Source of the DNA: Psychrosphaera haliotis
GTDB taxonomy: Bacteria > Pseudomonadota > Gammaproteobacteria > Enterobacterales > Alteromonadaceae
NCBI RefSeq assembly: GCF_039523615.1
Contig: NZ_BAAAFQ010000009.1
Coordinates: 1-21,360, forward strand
Direction of reading: 5' to 3'
Length of the DNA: 21,360 bases
Part shown: positions 1-9,100 of the stretch, piece by piece
Layout: every line of letters starts with the position of its first letter
How positions within the stretch are numbered: position 1 is the stretch's first letter
Translations under genes and position numbers: made by a program
The notes under the pieces: generated by a model
The model's database searches: none
Told to the model about the DNA's origin: nothing
What the model saw: the letters and a program-made list of their open reading frames with translations, nothing else

Positions 1-181
1 TACCACGCTCACGCTCTTCTGGAGCATTATCGATTTGTGCGAAATCGCGAGACTCACCACCGTAAGTTTTAGAAAGAACTGCAGAGATTGCAGCTGTTAA
101 TGTAGTTTTACCGTGGTCAACGTGACCGATTGTACCAACGTTAACGTGCGGTTTAGTACGTTCAAACTTTTCTCTTGCCAT
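1..181 (-). CDS. tuf: Elongation factor Tu, N-terminal part (cut by window edge)
   Basis: EF-Tu is the GTPase that carries aminoacyl-tRNA to the ribosomal A site. Only the first 60 codons lie in the window; the gene continues beyond base 1. The peptide begins MAREKFERTKPHVNVGTIGH and includes the P-loop GHVDHGKT at about residues 19-26, which binds GTP phosphates, followed by the start of switch I (DNAPEERERG). The start at 179-181 is preceded by AAGGAAA about 8 bases upstream. It lies 60 bases after fusA with no terminator between, so it is the last visible gene of the rpsL-rpsG-fusA-tuf (str) operon. The product matches E. coli EF-Tu closely over this stretch. A second tuf gene enters from the right edge, so the genome has at least two tuf genes; the visible parts do not overlap and cannot be compared. 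Confidence 0.97.
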   Translation of the reverse strand, partial: MAREKFERTKPHVNVGTIGHVDHGKTTLTAAISAVLSKTYGGESRDFAQIDNAPEERERG

Positions 182-241
182 TTTTAAGTTTCCTTAAATT
201 GAAAGTGATCTAATTTTAGACACAAATATTAAAAATAAAAT

Positions 242-2344
242 TTAATTTCTTGCTGACATAATAGTTTCAGCAACATTGTTAGGCGCTTCCGCATACTTTA
301 GGAATTCCATCGAGTATGAAGCACGCCCCTGAGTCGCTGAACGCAAGTCAGTGGCATAGCCAAACATTTCCGCTAAAGGCACTTGAGCATTTATTGCTTT
401 TAGTCCCGCCGGCGCTTCGTCCATCCCTTCTATCATCCCGCGACGTCTGTTTAAGTCACCTACTACATCACCCATAGATTCTTCAGGTGTGATAACTTCT
501 ACTTTCATCATTGGTTCTAAAAGTTTTGGTTTAGCATCCAAGGCACCATTTCTAAATGCCATCGATGCCGCAATTTTAAACGCCATTTCGTTAGAGTCAA
601 CATCATGAAACGATCCGTCAAATAATGTTGCCTTAACACCAAGAACTGGATATCCCGCAAGGACACCACTTTTCATTTGTTCTTGAATGCCTTTATCTAC
701 CGCAGGAATAAATTCCTTAGGAACTGTACCACCTACAATTTCATTACTGAATTCGTAAGGGGTATCGCCTTCAATACTCATAGGCTCTAGCTTCAGCCAT
801 ACGTGACCATATTGGCCACGACCACCAGACTGACGTATAAACTTACCTTCAATCTCTACAGGCGCTGTAATGCACTCTCGGTAAGCCACTTGTGGTTTAC
901 CTACGTTACATTCAACACTAAATTCTCGACGCATACGATCGACAATTATGTCTAGATGAAGTTCACCCATCCCAGAAATAATGGTTTGTCCTGATTCTTC
1001 ATCCGTTTCAACACGGAAAGAAGGATCTTCGGCCGCTAGTTTACCTAGCGCAACACCCATTTTTTCTTGGTCAGGTTTTGATCTTGGCTCTACTGCAATT
1101 GAGATAACTGGATCAGGGAACTCCATACGCTCTAGCGTAATCTTGTTATCACTGTCACACAAAGTGTCACCAGTAGTAACTTGTTTTAACCCTACCGCAG
1201 CTGCAATATCTCCCGCGCGTACTTCTTTAATTTCTTCGCGGTTATTTGAGTGCATTTGAACAATGCGCCCAAAGCGTTCTTTTTTGCCTTTCACTGGGTT
1301 GTAAACACTGTCTCCAGTTTTTACGACACCAGAGTAGACTCTGAAAAACGTTAAGGTTCCTACAAATGGGTCTGTGGCTATCTTAAAGGCTAACGCTGCA
1401 AATGGCGCGTTATCGTCGGCTTGACGTTCACCCTCAGACTCATTGTCTAGAATACCTTTAATAGCTGGAACTTCGGTTGGCGAAGGCATAAATTCGACAA
1501 CCATATCGAGGACGGCTTGAACACCTTTGTTCTTGAACGCTGAGCCACACGCACAAAGAACAATTTCGTTATCTAAGGTACGTTGACGTAACGCATCTTT
1601 GATTTCGAGCTCAGTGAGATCTTCACCTTCTAAATATTTATCCATTAACACGTCGTTCGCTTCGGCAGCCGCTTCGATCATCTCTTGGCGGTAAGCTTCT
1701 GCATCATCAGCCATGTCAGCTGGAATATCTTCGTAAGTAAAGGTCATGCCTTGATCAGATTCAGTCCAGTTAATCGCTTTCATTTTGAAAAGATCAACTA
1801 CACCACGAAAGTTATCTTCCGCTCCAATAGGCAATTGCACTGGCACAGGGGTTGCCCCCAGGCGATTCTCAATTTGGTTTACAACTGAGAAGAAATCCGC
1901 ACCGGTACGATCCATTTTATTAATGAATACCATACGTGGCACATGATACTTATCAGCTTGTCGCCATACAGTTTCAGTTTGAGGCTGTACGCCAGAAGAC
2001 GCACATAATACAACAACCGCACCATCTAATACTCTTAAAGAACGTTCAACTTCAATAGTGAAATCTACGTGTCCCGGAGTATCAATAATGTTTATACGGT
2101 GTTCATCAAACTGAGCATCCATACCGCGCCAAAAACAGGTCGTAGCAGCAGAAGTTATGGTAATACCACGTTCTTGCTCCTGCTCCATCCAGTCCATGGT
2201 AGCAGCACCATCATGTACTTCACCGATCTTATGAGAAAGACCTGTGTAAAATAGTACACGCTCAGTTGTTGTTGTTTTACCAGCATCAACGTGAGCCACG
2301 ATTCCGATATTTCGGTATCGCTCAATTGGTGTCTTACGCGCCAT
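242..2344 (-). CDS. fusA: Elongation factor G
   Basis: EF-G is the cytoplasmic GTPase that drives ribosome translocation after peptide-bond formation and acts with RRF in ribosome recycling. The 700-residue protein is close to the E. coli length (704). Visible motifs are the P-loop AHVDAGKT (residues 17-24), the G2/switch I region ERGITITSAA (58-67), G3 DTPGH (88-92), G4 NKMD (142-145) and a G5-like GSAFKNKG near 265. Domains II to V follow, including the domain IV/V segments RQSGGRGQYGHVWLKLEP and RRRGMIEGMDE. The start is supported by GAGGAA 5-6 bases upstream. It lies 36 bases after rpsG and 60 before tuf, the classic str-operon order. Nothing looks truncated or frameshifted. Residue resemblance indicates the main housekeeping EF-G (not the EF-G2 or TetM/RF3 type). 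Confidence 0.98.
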   Translation of the reverse strand: MARKTPIERYRNIGIVAHVDAGKTTTTERVLFYTGLSHKIGEVHDGAATMDWMEQEQERGITITSAATTCFWRGMDAQFDEHRINIIDTPGHVDFTIEVERSLRVLDGAVVVLCASSGVQPQTETVWRQADKYHVPRMVFINKMDRTGADFFSVVNQIENRLGATPVPVQLPIGAEDNFRGVVDLFKMKAINWTESDQGMTFTYEDIPADMADDAEAYRQEMIEAAAEANDVLMDKYLEGEDLTELEIKDALRQRTLDNEIVLCACGSAFKNKGVQAVLDMVVEFMPSPTEVPAIKGILDNESEGERQADDNAPFAALAFKIATDPFVGTLTFFRVYSGVVKTGDSVYNPVKGKKERFGRIVQMHSNNREEIKEVRAGDIAAAVGLKQVTTGDTLCDSDNKITLERMEFPDPVISIAVEPRSKPDQEKMGVALGKLAAEDPSFRVETDEESGQTIISGMGELHLDIIVDRMRREFSVECNVGKPQVAYRECITAPVEIEGKFIRQSGGRGQYGHVWLKLEPMSIEGDTPYEFSNEIVGGTVPKEFIPAVDKGIQEQMKSGVLAGYPVLGVKATLFDGSFHDVDSNEMAFKIAASMAFRNGALDAKPKLLEPMMKVEVITPEESMGDVVGDLNRRRGMIEGMDEAPAGLKAINAQVPLAEMFGYATDLRSATQGRASYSMEFLKYAEAPNNVAETIMSARN

Positions 2345-2380
2345 AAATTCCTCTTTGTTCCAGTATTATTATTTTTGTTT

Positions 2381-2851
2381 CTACCAACGGTAGTGAGCGA
2401 ATGCTTTGTTAGCGTCAGCCATTTTATGAACGTCTTCACGTTTCTTAACAGCAGAACCTTTGTTGTCAATCGCATCAGCAATCTCATGAGCTAGACGTAG
2501 CGCCATAGATTTCTCACCTCGTTTACGGGCAGCTTCAACTAACCAACGCATGGCTAGAGTGTTACGACGAACTGGACGAACTTCTACAGGAACTTGGTAT
2601 GTAGAACCACCAACACGACGAGATTTAACCTCGACTGTAGGGCGGACGTTGTCTAGAGCTTCGTCTAAAACTACAAGGTGATCTTTACCTGTTTTTTCAG
2701 CAGCTACATCTAACGCGTTATAGATGATTTTTTCAGCAACAGCTTTTTTACCATCTAACATTACTACGTTGATGAATTTAGTCAGTAGTTCCGATCCGAA
2801 CTTAGGATCTGGAAGAACTTTACGTTGACCTACGACTCTTCTTCTTGGCAT
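2381..2851 (-). CDS. rpsG: 30S ribosomal protein S7
   Basis: S7 is a primary 16S rRNA binding protein that nucleates assembly of the 30S head and lies near the E site. The 156-residue product begins MPRRRVVGQRKVLPDPKFGS, the conserved S7 start, and contains VEVKSRRVGGSTYQVPVEVR and the helical WLVEAARKRGEKSM segment. Its length is that of short-form S7 (E. coli 156-179 depending on strain). A GGAG ribosome binding site lies about 9 bases before the ATG. It is between rpsL (77-base gap) and fusA (36-base gap) in the str operon. In E. coli, S7 represses this operon by binding the rpsL-rpsG intergenic RNA; a hairpin is present at the corresponding place here, but S7 binding to it is an inference. 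Confidence 0.98.
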   Translation of the reverse strand: MPRRRVVGQRKVLPDPKFGSELLTKFINVVMLDGKKAVAEKIIYNALDVAAEKTGKDHLVVLDEALDNVRPTVEVKSRRVGGSTYQVPVEVRPVRRNTLAMRWLVEAARKRGEKSMALRLAHEIADAIDNKGSAVKKREDVHKMADANKAFAHYRW

Positions 2852-2931
2852 TTTAAATTCTCCGGTTGCTTCAGGATAATCCCAAAACTAATAAATTAAG
2901 TTTGCTTGGCCTTACTAACGGAGAACCGTTA
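2852..2931 (-). promoter_or_regulatory. rpsL-rpsG intercistronic region, possible S7 feedback site
   Basis: The gap between the rpsL stop and the rpsG start holds a perfect 6-bp hairpin: TAACGG, loop TTCT, CCGTTA (2916-2931 on the minus strand). The rpsL stop codon forms one end of the stem, so ribosomes ending on rpsL would open it. In E. coli the equivalent spacer carries the S7 binding site for translational feedback. The location agrees; I cannot confirm that the S7-specific fold is conserved. Confidence 0.4.
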
Positions 2932-3303
2932 TGATTTTGGCTTCTTCGTACCGTATTTAGAACGGCCTACTTTACGATCAGCTACGCCAGCACAGTCAAG
3001 TGCGCCACGTACAGTGTGGAATCGTACACCTGGTAAGTCTTTAACACGACCACCACGGATAAGGATTACACTGTGCTCTTGAAGGTTATGACCTTCACCG
3101 CCGATGTAAGATGTTACTTCGTTACCATTAGTTAGACGAACACGAGCTACTTTACGTAGTGCAGAGTTCGGCTTCTTAGGTGTTGTTGTATAAACACGAG
3201 TACATACACCACGTCTTTGAGGACATGCGTCCAATGCTTCAGACATATTACGTTTTGTCTTCTGGCGACGAGGCTTACGTACCAACTGGTTAATAGTTGC
3301 CAT
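2929..3303 (-). CDS. rpsL: 30S ribosomal protein S12
   Basis: S12 is a decoding-centre protein of the 30S subunit that controls tRNA selection accuracy and is the target of streptomycin-resistance mutations. The 124-residue protein has the same length as E. coli S12 and contains TTTPKKPNSALRK and GRVKDLPGVRFHTVRG. Counting Met as 1, K43 and K88 are both lysine, the streptomycin-sensitive state, and D89, the residue methylthiolated by RimO in E. coli, is present. An AGGAG ribosome binding site precedes the ATG. This is the first gene of the str operon and has its own strong promoter at 3377-3405. No defect is seen. Confidence 0.98.
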   Translation of the reverse strand: MATINQLVRKPRRQKTKRNMSEALDACPQRRGVCTRVYTTTPKKPNSALRKVARVRLTNGNEVTSYIGGEGHNLQEHSVILIRGGRVKDLPGVRFHTVRGALDCAGVADRKVGRSKYGTKKPKS

Positions 3304-3338
3304 TAAATAAGCTCCTGATTAGTTGTTACTACCCATTA

Positions 3339-3370
3339 GCGCACTATTGCGCCTCCCCCAAAATTAGGGG
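3339..3370 (-). promoter_or_regulatory. rpsL 5' leader with two hairpins
   Basis: Downstream of the rpsL promoter the predicted mRNA begins within a base or so of a hairpin (CCCC, loop TAATTTT, GGGG; 3356-3370). A second hairpin follows (GCGC, loop AATAGT, GCGC; 3339-3352). A stem right at the 5' end is known to protect some bacterial mRNAs, such as ompA, from RppH/RNase E decay. That role here is inference. Confidence 0.45.
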
Positions 3371-3376
3371 TGACGT

Positions 3377-3405
3377 ATTCTAATGTTCAGTTTTTAAACT
3401 GTCAA
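3377..3405 (-). promoter_or_regulatory. Sigma-70 promoter of the str operon (rpsL-rpsG-fusA-tuf)
   Basis: On the minus strand a perfect -35 TTGACA (3400-3405) is separated by 17 bases from -10 TAGAAT (3377-3382). The likely start is near 3371, about 67 bases before the rpsL ATG. It is the only consensus-quality promoter between the araC-type gene and rpsL, and it makes the str operon independent of readthrough from rpoC or araC. Confidence 0.85.
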
Positions 3406-3494
3406 TCAAATGTGCCCTGGATCAAGTAAAAAGACGGTATCACGCTCAAATAACTGGATATTCTTTATTTATCGCTATGATCACCAGGATCTGG

Positions 3495-4403
3495 TTAATT
3501 AATGATTTGCGGTTTTAGCTTGCTCATTTGGTAAAATTTAGGTGATTGGCCAAAAAAACACTTAAACGCCTTGCTGAAATGACTCGTACTTAAAAACCCA
3601 ACTTCAAAACCAACCTCTGTAATTTGCACACCTTTCTCTAATAGTTTTGCCGCTAGTTTTAAGCGCTCTTGTTGTTGAAAAGCAGTTGGCGTGCAACCTA
3701 AGTGATTTTTAAATACGTTAAAGAATTTTGTTCTTCCCATCACTGCAATTTTGCACAAATGGTCAATATTTAGAGGCAATGATAAATTGCCCAGTATGTA
3801 TTGAATAACTCGATTAATTTGATTGGCTTCAGGGTCTTTTGCGCTATGTGCAATTATAAAGTCACGAGACTGTTGCCTTAACAAACGCGCGCTAAGCTCA
3901 TTAATAGCGAGGTCAATAAGGTATGCTCGGTCCGGATTATTTTCAGAGTATAGCGACACTATTCTAGTCAGTAATTCCTGCGTCTGCTCTGAATGATGAG
4001 TATGCAAGGCGGTTGGATTATATTGCCACTCACCAAAGTCTTGCAGCATAGGCGTGCAACTATTAAGGCTATCAGAAACTTGCTGTACTCGTTCTGGAGC
4101 AATTTCAATTGCGATACATGTTGTTGGAGAGTCTAGCTTAGCTATGGGAAAGTCAATTTTAACAAGTTGGTTTGGTGCCAATATAAAGGATTCATGTGGA
4201 GAGAATTCAATATTGTCTCCGTTAATATGCATTATCTTCTTGCCAGTCACCATGCCACAGAAAAGAATTTGATCTGAGCGTAAATCTACTTTCTTAGCAG
4301 CTTGGTAAGTATCGTAAATACCTAACTCACTGTGCTCAGCGGCAAAGCTTATTTTGTTTTCGACTAATGTTCTTGGCTCTCTTTTTATTATATTGCTAAT
4401 CAT
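3495..4403 (-). CDS. AraC-family transcriptional regulator
   Basis: This is a one-component DNA-binding regulator of 302 residues. The C-terminal third is a clear AraC/XylS double helix-turn-helix: first motif about residues 213-234 (NIDHLCKIAVMGRTKFFNVF), second about 261-284 with the signature EVGFEVGFLSTSHFSKAFKC and then FGQSPKFYQ. The N-terminal part (about 30-120) looks like a small sensor domain with beta-rich, cupin-like character, but no ligand can be read from it. The start at 4401-4403 is chosen because GGGAG lies at the right distance; the frame stays open to 4538, but that adds a hydrophobic 45-residue stretch lying over the divergent promoter region. It is divergent from the aldehyde dehydrogenase with a 158-base gap, so it is probably its regulator. 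No clear terminator follows, so some readthrough toward rpsL is possible. Confidence 0.9.
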   Translation of the reverse strand: MISNIIKREPRTLVENKISFAAEHSELGIYDTYQAAKKVDLRSDQILFCGMVTGKKIMHINGDNIEFSPHESFILAPNQLVKIDFPIAKLDSPTTCIAIEIAPERVQQVSDSLNSCTPMLQDFGEWQYNPTALHTHHSEQTQELLTRIVSLYSENNPDRAYLIDLAINELSARLLRQQSRDFIIAHSAKDPEANQINRVIQYILGNLSLPLNIDHLCKIAVMGRTKFFNVFKNHLGCTPTAFQQQERLKLAAKLLEKGVQITEVGFEVGFLSTSHFSKAFKCFFGQSPKFYQMSKLKPQIIN

Positions 4404-4561
4404 TCTGTCTCCCTGCGGACTGCCAGTTAACAGAAATGAACTAGCAGCAAAGAACTCACTTGAAAATACAACTAATGTAACCTGTGTTTTGTCTAAAAAA
4501 ACTACAAATATTAAGCACAAAAATAAAAAAATAAGCAACTAAATATTAACAGGTAACTATT
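4404..4561. promoter_or_regulatory. Divergent araC / aldehyde dehydrogenase control region
   Basis: This AT-rich 158-base spacer must hold the promoters of both divergent genes, but I see no consensus-quality sigma-70 promoter, which fits an activator-dependent promoter. Two imperfect repeats in the same orientation start with CAACTAA and continue TAACCTG or TAACAGG (4469-4484 and 4536-4553, about 67 bases apart). AraC proteins often bind such direct repeats; the second overlaps the dehydrogenase ribosome binding site. This assignment is tentative. Confidence 0.35.
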
Positions 4562-6082
4562 ATGATCTATTCAAAACCCGGAACAGCAGATTCACTCATC
4601 TCTTTTAAAGAAACCTACGCAAATTTTATTGGCGGACAATGGGTTGCACCAGTTGATGGTGTTTACTTCGACAATGTTAGTCCCGTTGACGGTAAAGCGT
4701 TTTGTAAAATACCTCGCTCAAACCATAAAGATATAGAACTAGCACTAGACGCTGCGCACAAGGCAAAAGATGCTTGGGGGAAAACTGCTGCAGCTGAACG
4801 TTCTAATAAGCTTTTAAAAATAGCCGATATAATGGAAGCCAACTTGGAGTTGTTGGCCGTGGCAGAGACCTGGGACAACGGCAAAGCAATTCGCGAAACA
4901 TTAGCAGCCGACATCCCATTAGCCATTGATCATTTCAGATATTTTGCAGGTTGTTTACGTGCTCAAGAAGGTTCTTTAGCTGAGCTTGACGAGCATACAA
5001 TGTCGTATCATATTCACGAGCCACTGGGTGTTGTTGGTCAAATTATTCCATGGAACTTCCCTATTTTAATGGCAGCATGGAAGCTCGGCCCGGCATTAGC
5101 CGCTGGGAATTGTGTTGTGCTTAAACCAGCCGAACAAACACCCGTTTCAATACTCGTTTTATTAGAATTAATTCAAGACGTTTTACCCGCTGGTGTTTTG
5201 AATATAGTCAATGGTTTTGGTATTGAAGCAGGCGAAGCACTAGCGAGCAATAAACGTATCGCTAAGATTGCCTTTACTGGCTCTACTCCTGTGGGTTCTC
5301 ATATCCTCAAATGTGCTGCTGAAAATATCATTCCATCTACTGTTGAGTTAGGAGGGAAGTCCCCGAACCTATTCTTTGCAGACGTTATGGATCATGAGGA
5401 TACCTATCTAAGCAAATGTATTGAAGGCGCTGTACTGGCTTACTTTAACCAAGGCGAGGTTTGTACTTGCCCTTCGCGACTGTTTGTACATGAAGATATT
5501 TATGACCGCTTTATAGAAAAAGTAATTCAACGCAGTTTAGAAATAAAACGAGGTGATCCTTTAGACACAGAAACCATGGTTGGAGCTCAAGCTTCGAAAG
5601 AACAGTTTGAAAAAATACTGTCTTATATTGAAATAGGTAAAAAAGAAGGTGCAAAAGTCCTTATTGGTGGTGAAGTTGAAAAATCAGCAGATGATTTGAG
5701 CAACGGCTTTTATATTCAACCAACTCTATTGGAAGGTCATAATAATATGAGAATTTTCCAAGAAGAGATTTTCGGACCGGTTATTTCTGTGTCTAAGTTC
5801 AAGGATGATGACGAGGCGTTAACACTAGCAAACCAAACTGAATTTGGCTTAGGGGCTGGTGTATGGACTAGAGATACAAATAAAGCATTTAAAATGGGCC
5901 GAGGCATTCAAGCCGGGAGAGTTTGGACTAATTGTTATCATATGTATCCTGCACATGCCGCATTCGGTGGATATAAAAAATCCGGAGTGGGTAGAGAGAC
6001 ACATAAAATGGCATTAGAGCATTACCAACAAACCAAAAACTTATTGGTAAGTTATGACACCAATCCACTAGGCTTCTTTTAG
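4562..6082 (+). CDS. NAD(P)-dependent aldehyde dehydrogenase, AldB/ExaC/AcoD type
   Basis: It oxidises an aldehyde, most likely a short aliphatic one such as acetaldehyde, to the acid with a nicotinamide cofactor in the cytoplasm. The 506-residue length matches the family (E. coli AldB about 512, Pseudomonas ExaC about 506). Catalytic residues are all visible: N165 in PWNFP, K188 in VVLKPAEQTP, the Rossmann turn FTGSTPVG (238-245), the general base E262 in VELGGKSPN, and nucleophile C301 in FNQGEVCTCPSR, a form typical of the AldB/ExaC/AcoD branch. The C-terminal bridging segment is intact. The ATG has a weak AGG ribosome binding site nine bases upstream. It is the only plus-strand gene and converges on rpoC across a bidirectional terminator. 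Family members serve ethanol, acetoin or related catabolism; the substrate cannot be told from sequence. The divergent AraC regulator suggests substrate-induced expression. Confidence 0.93.
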   Translation: MIYSKPGTADSLISFKETYANFIGGQWVAPVDGVYFDNVSPVDGKAFCKIPRSNHKDIELALDAAHKAKDAWGKTAAAERSNKLLKIADIMEANLELLAVAETWDNGKAIRETLAADIPLAIDHFRYFAGCLRAQEGSLAELDEHTMSYHIHEPLGVVGQIIPWNFPILMAAWKLGPALAAGNCVVLKPAEQTPVSILVLLELIQDVLPAGVLNIVNGFGIEAGEALASNKRIAKIAFTGSTPVGSHILKCAAENIIPSTVELGGKSPNLFFADVMDHEDTYLSKCIEGAVLAYFNQGEVCTCPSRLFVHEDIYDRFIEKVIQRSLEIKRGDPLDTETMVGAQASKEQFEKILSYIEIGKKEGAKVLIGGEVEKSADDLSNGFYIQPTLLEGHNNMRIFQEEIFGPVISVSKFKDDDEALTLANQTEFGLGAGVWTRDTNKAFKMGRGIQAGRVWTNCYHMYPAHAAFGGYKKSGVGRETHKMALEHYQQTKNLLVSYDTNPLGFF

Positions 6083-6109
6083 TCTGTAAAAGTTTAATCG
6101 CCTTAAAAT

Positions 6110-6137
6110 AAAAAACCCGCAATTAAGCGGGTTTTTT
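6110..6137. terminator. Bidirectional intrinsic terminator between aldehyde dehydrogenase and rpoC
   Basis: A perfect 11-bp inverted repeat, AAAAAACCCGC and GCGGGTTTTTT around a 6-base AATTAA loop, lies 27 bases after the aldehyde dehydrogenase stop and 19 bases after the rpoC stop. GC core plus a T run on both strands makes it a terminator in either direction, ending the large rpoBC transcript and the convergent dehydrogenase transcript. Confidence 0.93.
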
Positions 6138-6156
6138 GATACGAACTAATTATTCG

Positions 6157-9100
6157 TTATTCAGCGTTTAACGCGTCCGTTAAGGCTTGCTCTGCATCTT
6201 CCATAGAAACAGTTTCTTCTACTTCATCAAAAGCGGCTGCAGCTGCGGCCTTTTCTTGATGGTAGCTGAAACCTGTACCAGCTGGAATCAAACGACCAAC
6301 GATTACGTTTTCTTTAAGACCACGTAAATCATCACGTTTACCACTCACGGCTGCTTCTGTAAGAACACGGGTAGTTTCTTGGAACGAAGCGGCTGAGATG
6401 AATGACTCAGTTGCAAGAGATGCTTTAGTAATACCTAGCAAGTCACGAGTGAACTTAACTAAATCTTTACCTTCAGCAGCTAACTTACGGTTAGCGATTT
6501 TCACTTTAGATACTTCAACCTGCTCTCCGATTAGGAACTCAGACTGACCTGCATCAGTGATAATTGCTTTACGTAACATCTGACGACAGATAGCTTCGAT
6601 GTGCTTGTCGTTAATTTTAACGCCTTGCAGTCGGTAAACTTCCTGTACTTCATTAACGATGTAGTTAGAGAAAGCAGTAATGCCACGTAAACGTAAGATG
6701 TCATGTGGAGACTCTGGACCGTCGGCGATAACTTCACCACGTTCAACAGATTCACCTTCGAACACGTTAAGTTGACGCCACTTAGGAATCATCTCTTCGT
6801 GTGCATCACCCTCTACAGGAGTGATAACTAAACGTTTCTTACCTTTAGTCTCTTTACCAAAGCTTACTGAACCGCTGATTTCAGCTAGGATAGCAGGCTC
6901 TTTAGGCTTACGAGCTTCAAATAGGTCGGCTACTCGAGGTAGACCACCCGTGATATCACGAGTTTTTGAACCTTCTTGAGGGATACGTGCTAATACGTCA
7001 CCTGGAACTACGTTTGAGCCATCTTTAGCTTCGATTGTAGTAAATGAAGGTAGACGAATTTCCTGCATACCAGAATCACCAGAGTCAATAATTAACTTAG
7101 GCTCTTTTGCATTTGCAAGAGATAAATCTTTAACAACTGTACGTGTAAGACCAGTAAGTTCATCAGTTTGAACTTCGGTATTCGCTTCTTCAACGTCTGA
7201 GAACTGAACTTTAGCAGGACGTTCTACAATGATTGGATGCGAATGCGGGTCCCAGTTAGCAACAGTATCGTTACCTTTAACTTCAGCACCATCAGCGATT
7301 GTCATCACTGCACCATAAGGCAGTTTATAACGCTCACGCTCACGACCGTGGTCGTCAATGATAGTAACTTCAGCTGAACGAGAAGTAATAACTAACTTAC
7401 CATCTGCGTTTGTAACGTGTTTAGCGTTATGAAGACGAATAGTACCGTCATTCTTAACTTGAACACTGTTTGCTGCTGTATTTCTTGATGCCGCACCACC
7501 GATATGGAACGTACGCATCGTAAGCTGTGTACCTGGCTCACCGATTGATTGTGCTGCAATAACACCAACGGCTTCACCTTGGTTGATTAAGTGACCACGA
7601 GCTAGGTCACGACCGTAACACGCTGCACAAACACCAAAGTCATTATCACAAGTGATAATTGAACGTACTTCAACTTCGTCAACTGAATGTTCTTCAAGAA
7701 GGTCACACAGTTTTTCGTCTAACATAACGCCAGCTTCTACTAACACTTCTTCAGAGTTAGGAGCAGTAACGTCAGATAATGTTACACGACCTAGTACACG
7801 TTCACGTAATGGTTCAACAACGTCACCGCCTTCAATTAGAGGCTTCATTGTTAGACCTTCAGTGGTACCACAATCATGTTCGTTGATTACCAAATCTTGG
7901 CCAACATCAACTAGACGACGAGTTAGGTAACCCGAGTTAGCTGTTTTAAGTGCCGTATCGGCTAGACCTTTACGCGCACCGTGAGTAGAGATGAAGTACT
8001 GTAGTACGTTCAGACCTTCACGGAAGTTCGCTGTGATTGGTGTTTCGATGATTGAGCCATCTGGCTTAGCCATTAGACCACGCATACCAGCTAGCTGACG
8101 AATCTGAGCGGCACTACCACGAGCACCAGAATCTGCCATCATAAATACGCTGTTAAACGAAGGTTGAATTTCTTCTTCGCCTTTTGCGTTGATAACAGCT
8201 TCAGTAGATAAGTTGTCCATCATCGCTTTCGATACTTTTTCGTTGGCCGTTGACCAAATATCGATAACTTTGTTGTACTTCTCACCCGCTGTTACTAGAC
8301 CTTGTTGGAACTGGTCTTGAATCTCAGCAACTTCAGCTTGAGCATCTTCAATTAGGTCGTATTTCGCTTGTGGAATAACCATATCGTCGATACCGATAGA
8401 GTTACCCGCTAACATTGCGTAATGGAAACCTGTGTACATGATTTGGTCTGCAAACATTACTGTGTCTTTAATACCAAGACGACGGTAACACTCGTTAATC
8501 AACATTGAGATTTGCTTTTTACCAATTGCTTGGTTCATCAAATCAAATGGGAAACCTTCAGGTGCAATCATAGATAAAATTGCACGGCCCACTGTTGTCT
8601 CTTTAATCACTAATTGTGAAGTACGAGTACCATCTTCAGCAATAGTTACTTCTTTAATACGAACTTTAACGCGCGCATGTAAGTCAGCAACACCACTTCT
8701 GTATGCTTTTTCAGCTTCTTTAGTATCTTTAAATACTTGACCTTCGCCACGTGCATTTACGCGGTCACGAGTCATGTAGTAGATACCTAATACAACGTCC
8801 TGTGAAGGAACGATGATTGGCTCACCATTCGCTGGAGATAGGATGTTGTTAGTTGACATCATTAACGCACGAGCTTCTAACTGAGCTTCTAGTGTTAATG
8901 GTACGTGTACCGCCATTTGGTCACCATCGAAGTCGGCGTTATAAGCCGCACAAACTAATGGGTGCAATTGGATAGCTTTACCTTCAATTAGAACTGGTTC
9001 AAATGCTTGAATACCAAGTCTGTGAAGAGTAGGTGCACGGTTAAGCATAACTGGATGTTCACGGATAACTTCATCTAAGATATCCCAAACTTCAGCTGCT

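Noticed and set aside
2155..2487. 110-codon minus-strand frame across the rpsG-fusA junction
   Set aside because: It overlaps the 3' end of rpsG and the 5' end of fusA in another frame and its product resembles nothing; the two true genes explain the bases.
3471..3497. ACCAG/CTGGT hairpin at the end of the araC-type gene as a terminator
   Set aside because: The stem is only five base pairs with a 3-base loop and no T run follows.
4404..4538. N-terminal extension of the AraC-type protein with a hydrophobic, membrane-like stretch (start at 4538)
   Set aside because: The extra 45 codons cover the divergent control region and look like translated AT-rich spacer. A good GGGAG ribosome binding site lies directly before the ATG at 4403, which gives a normal-length AraC protein.
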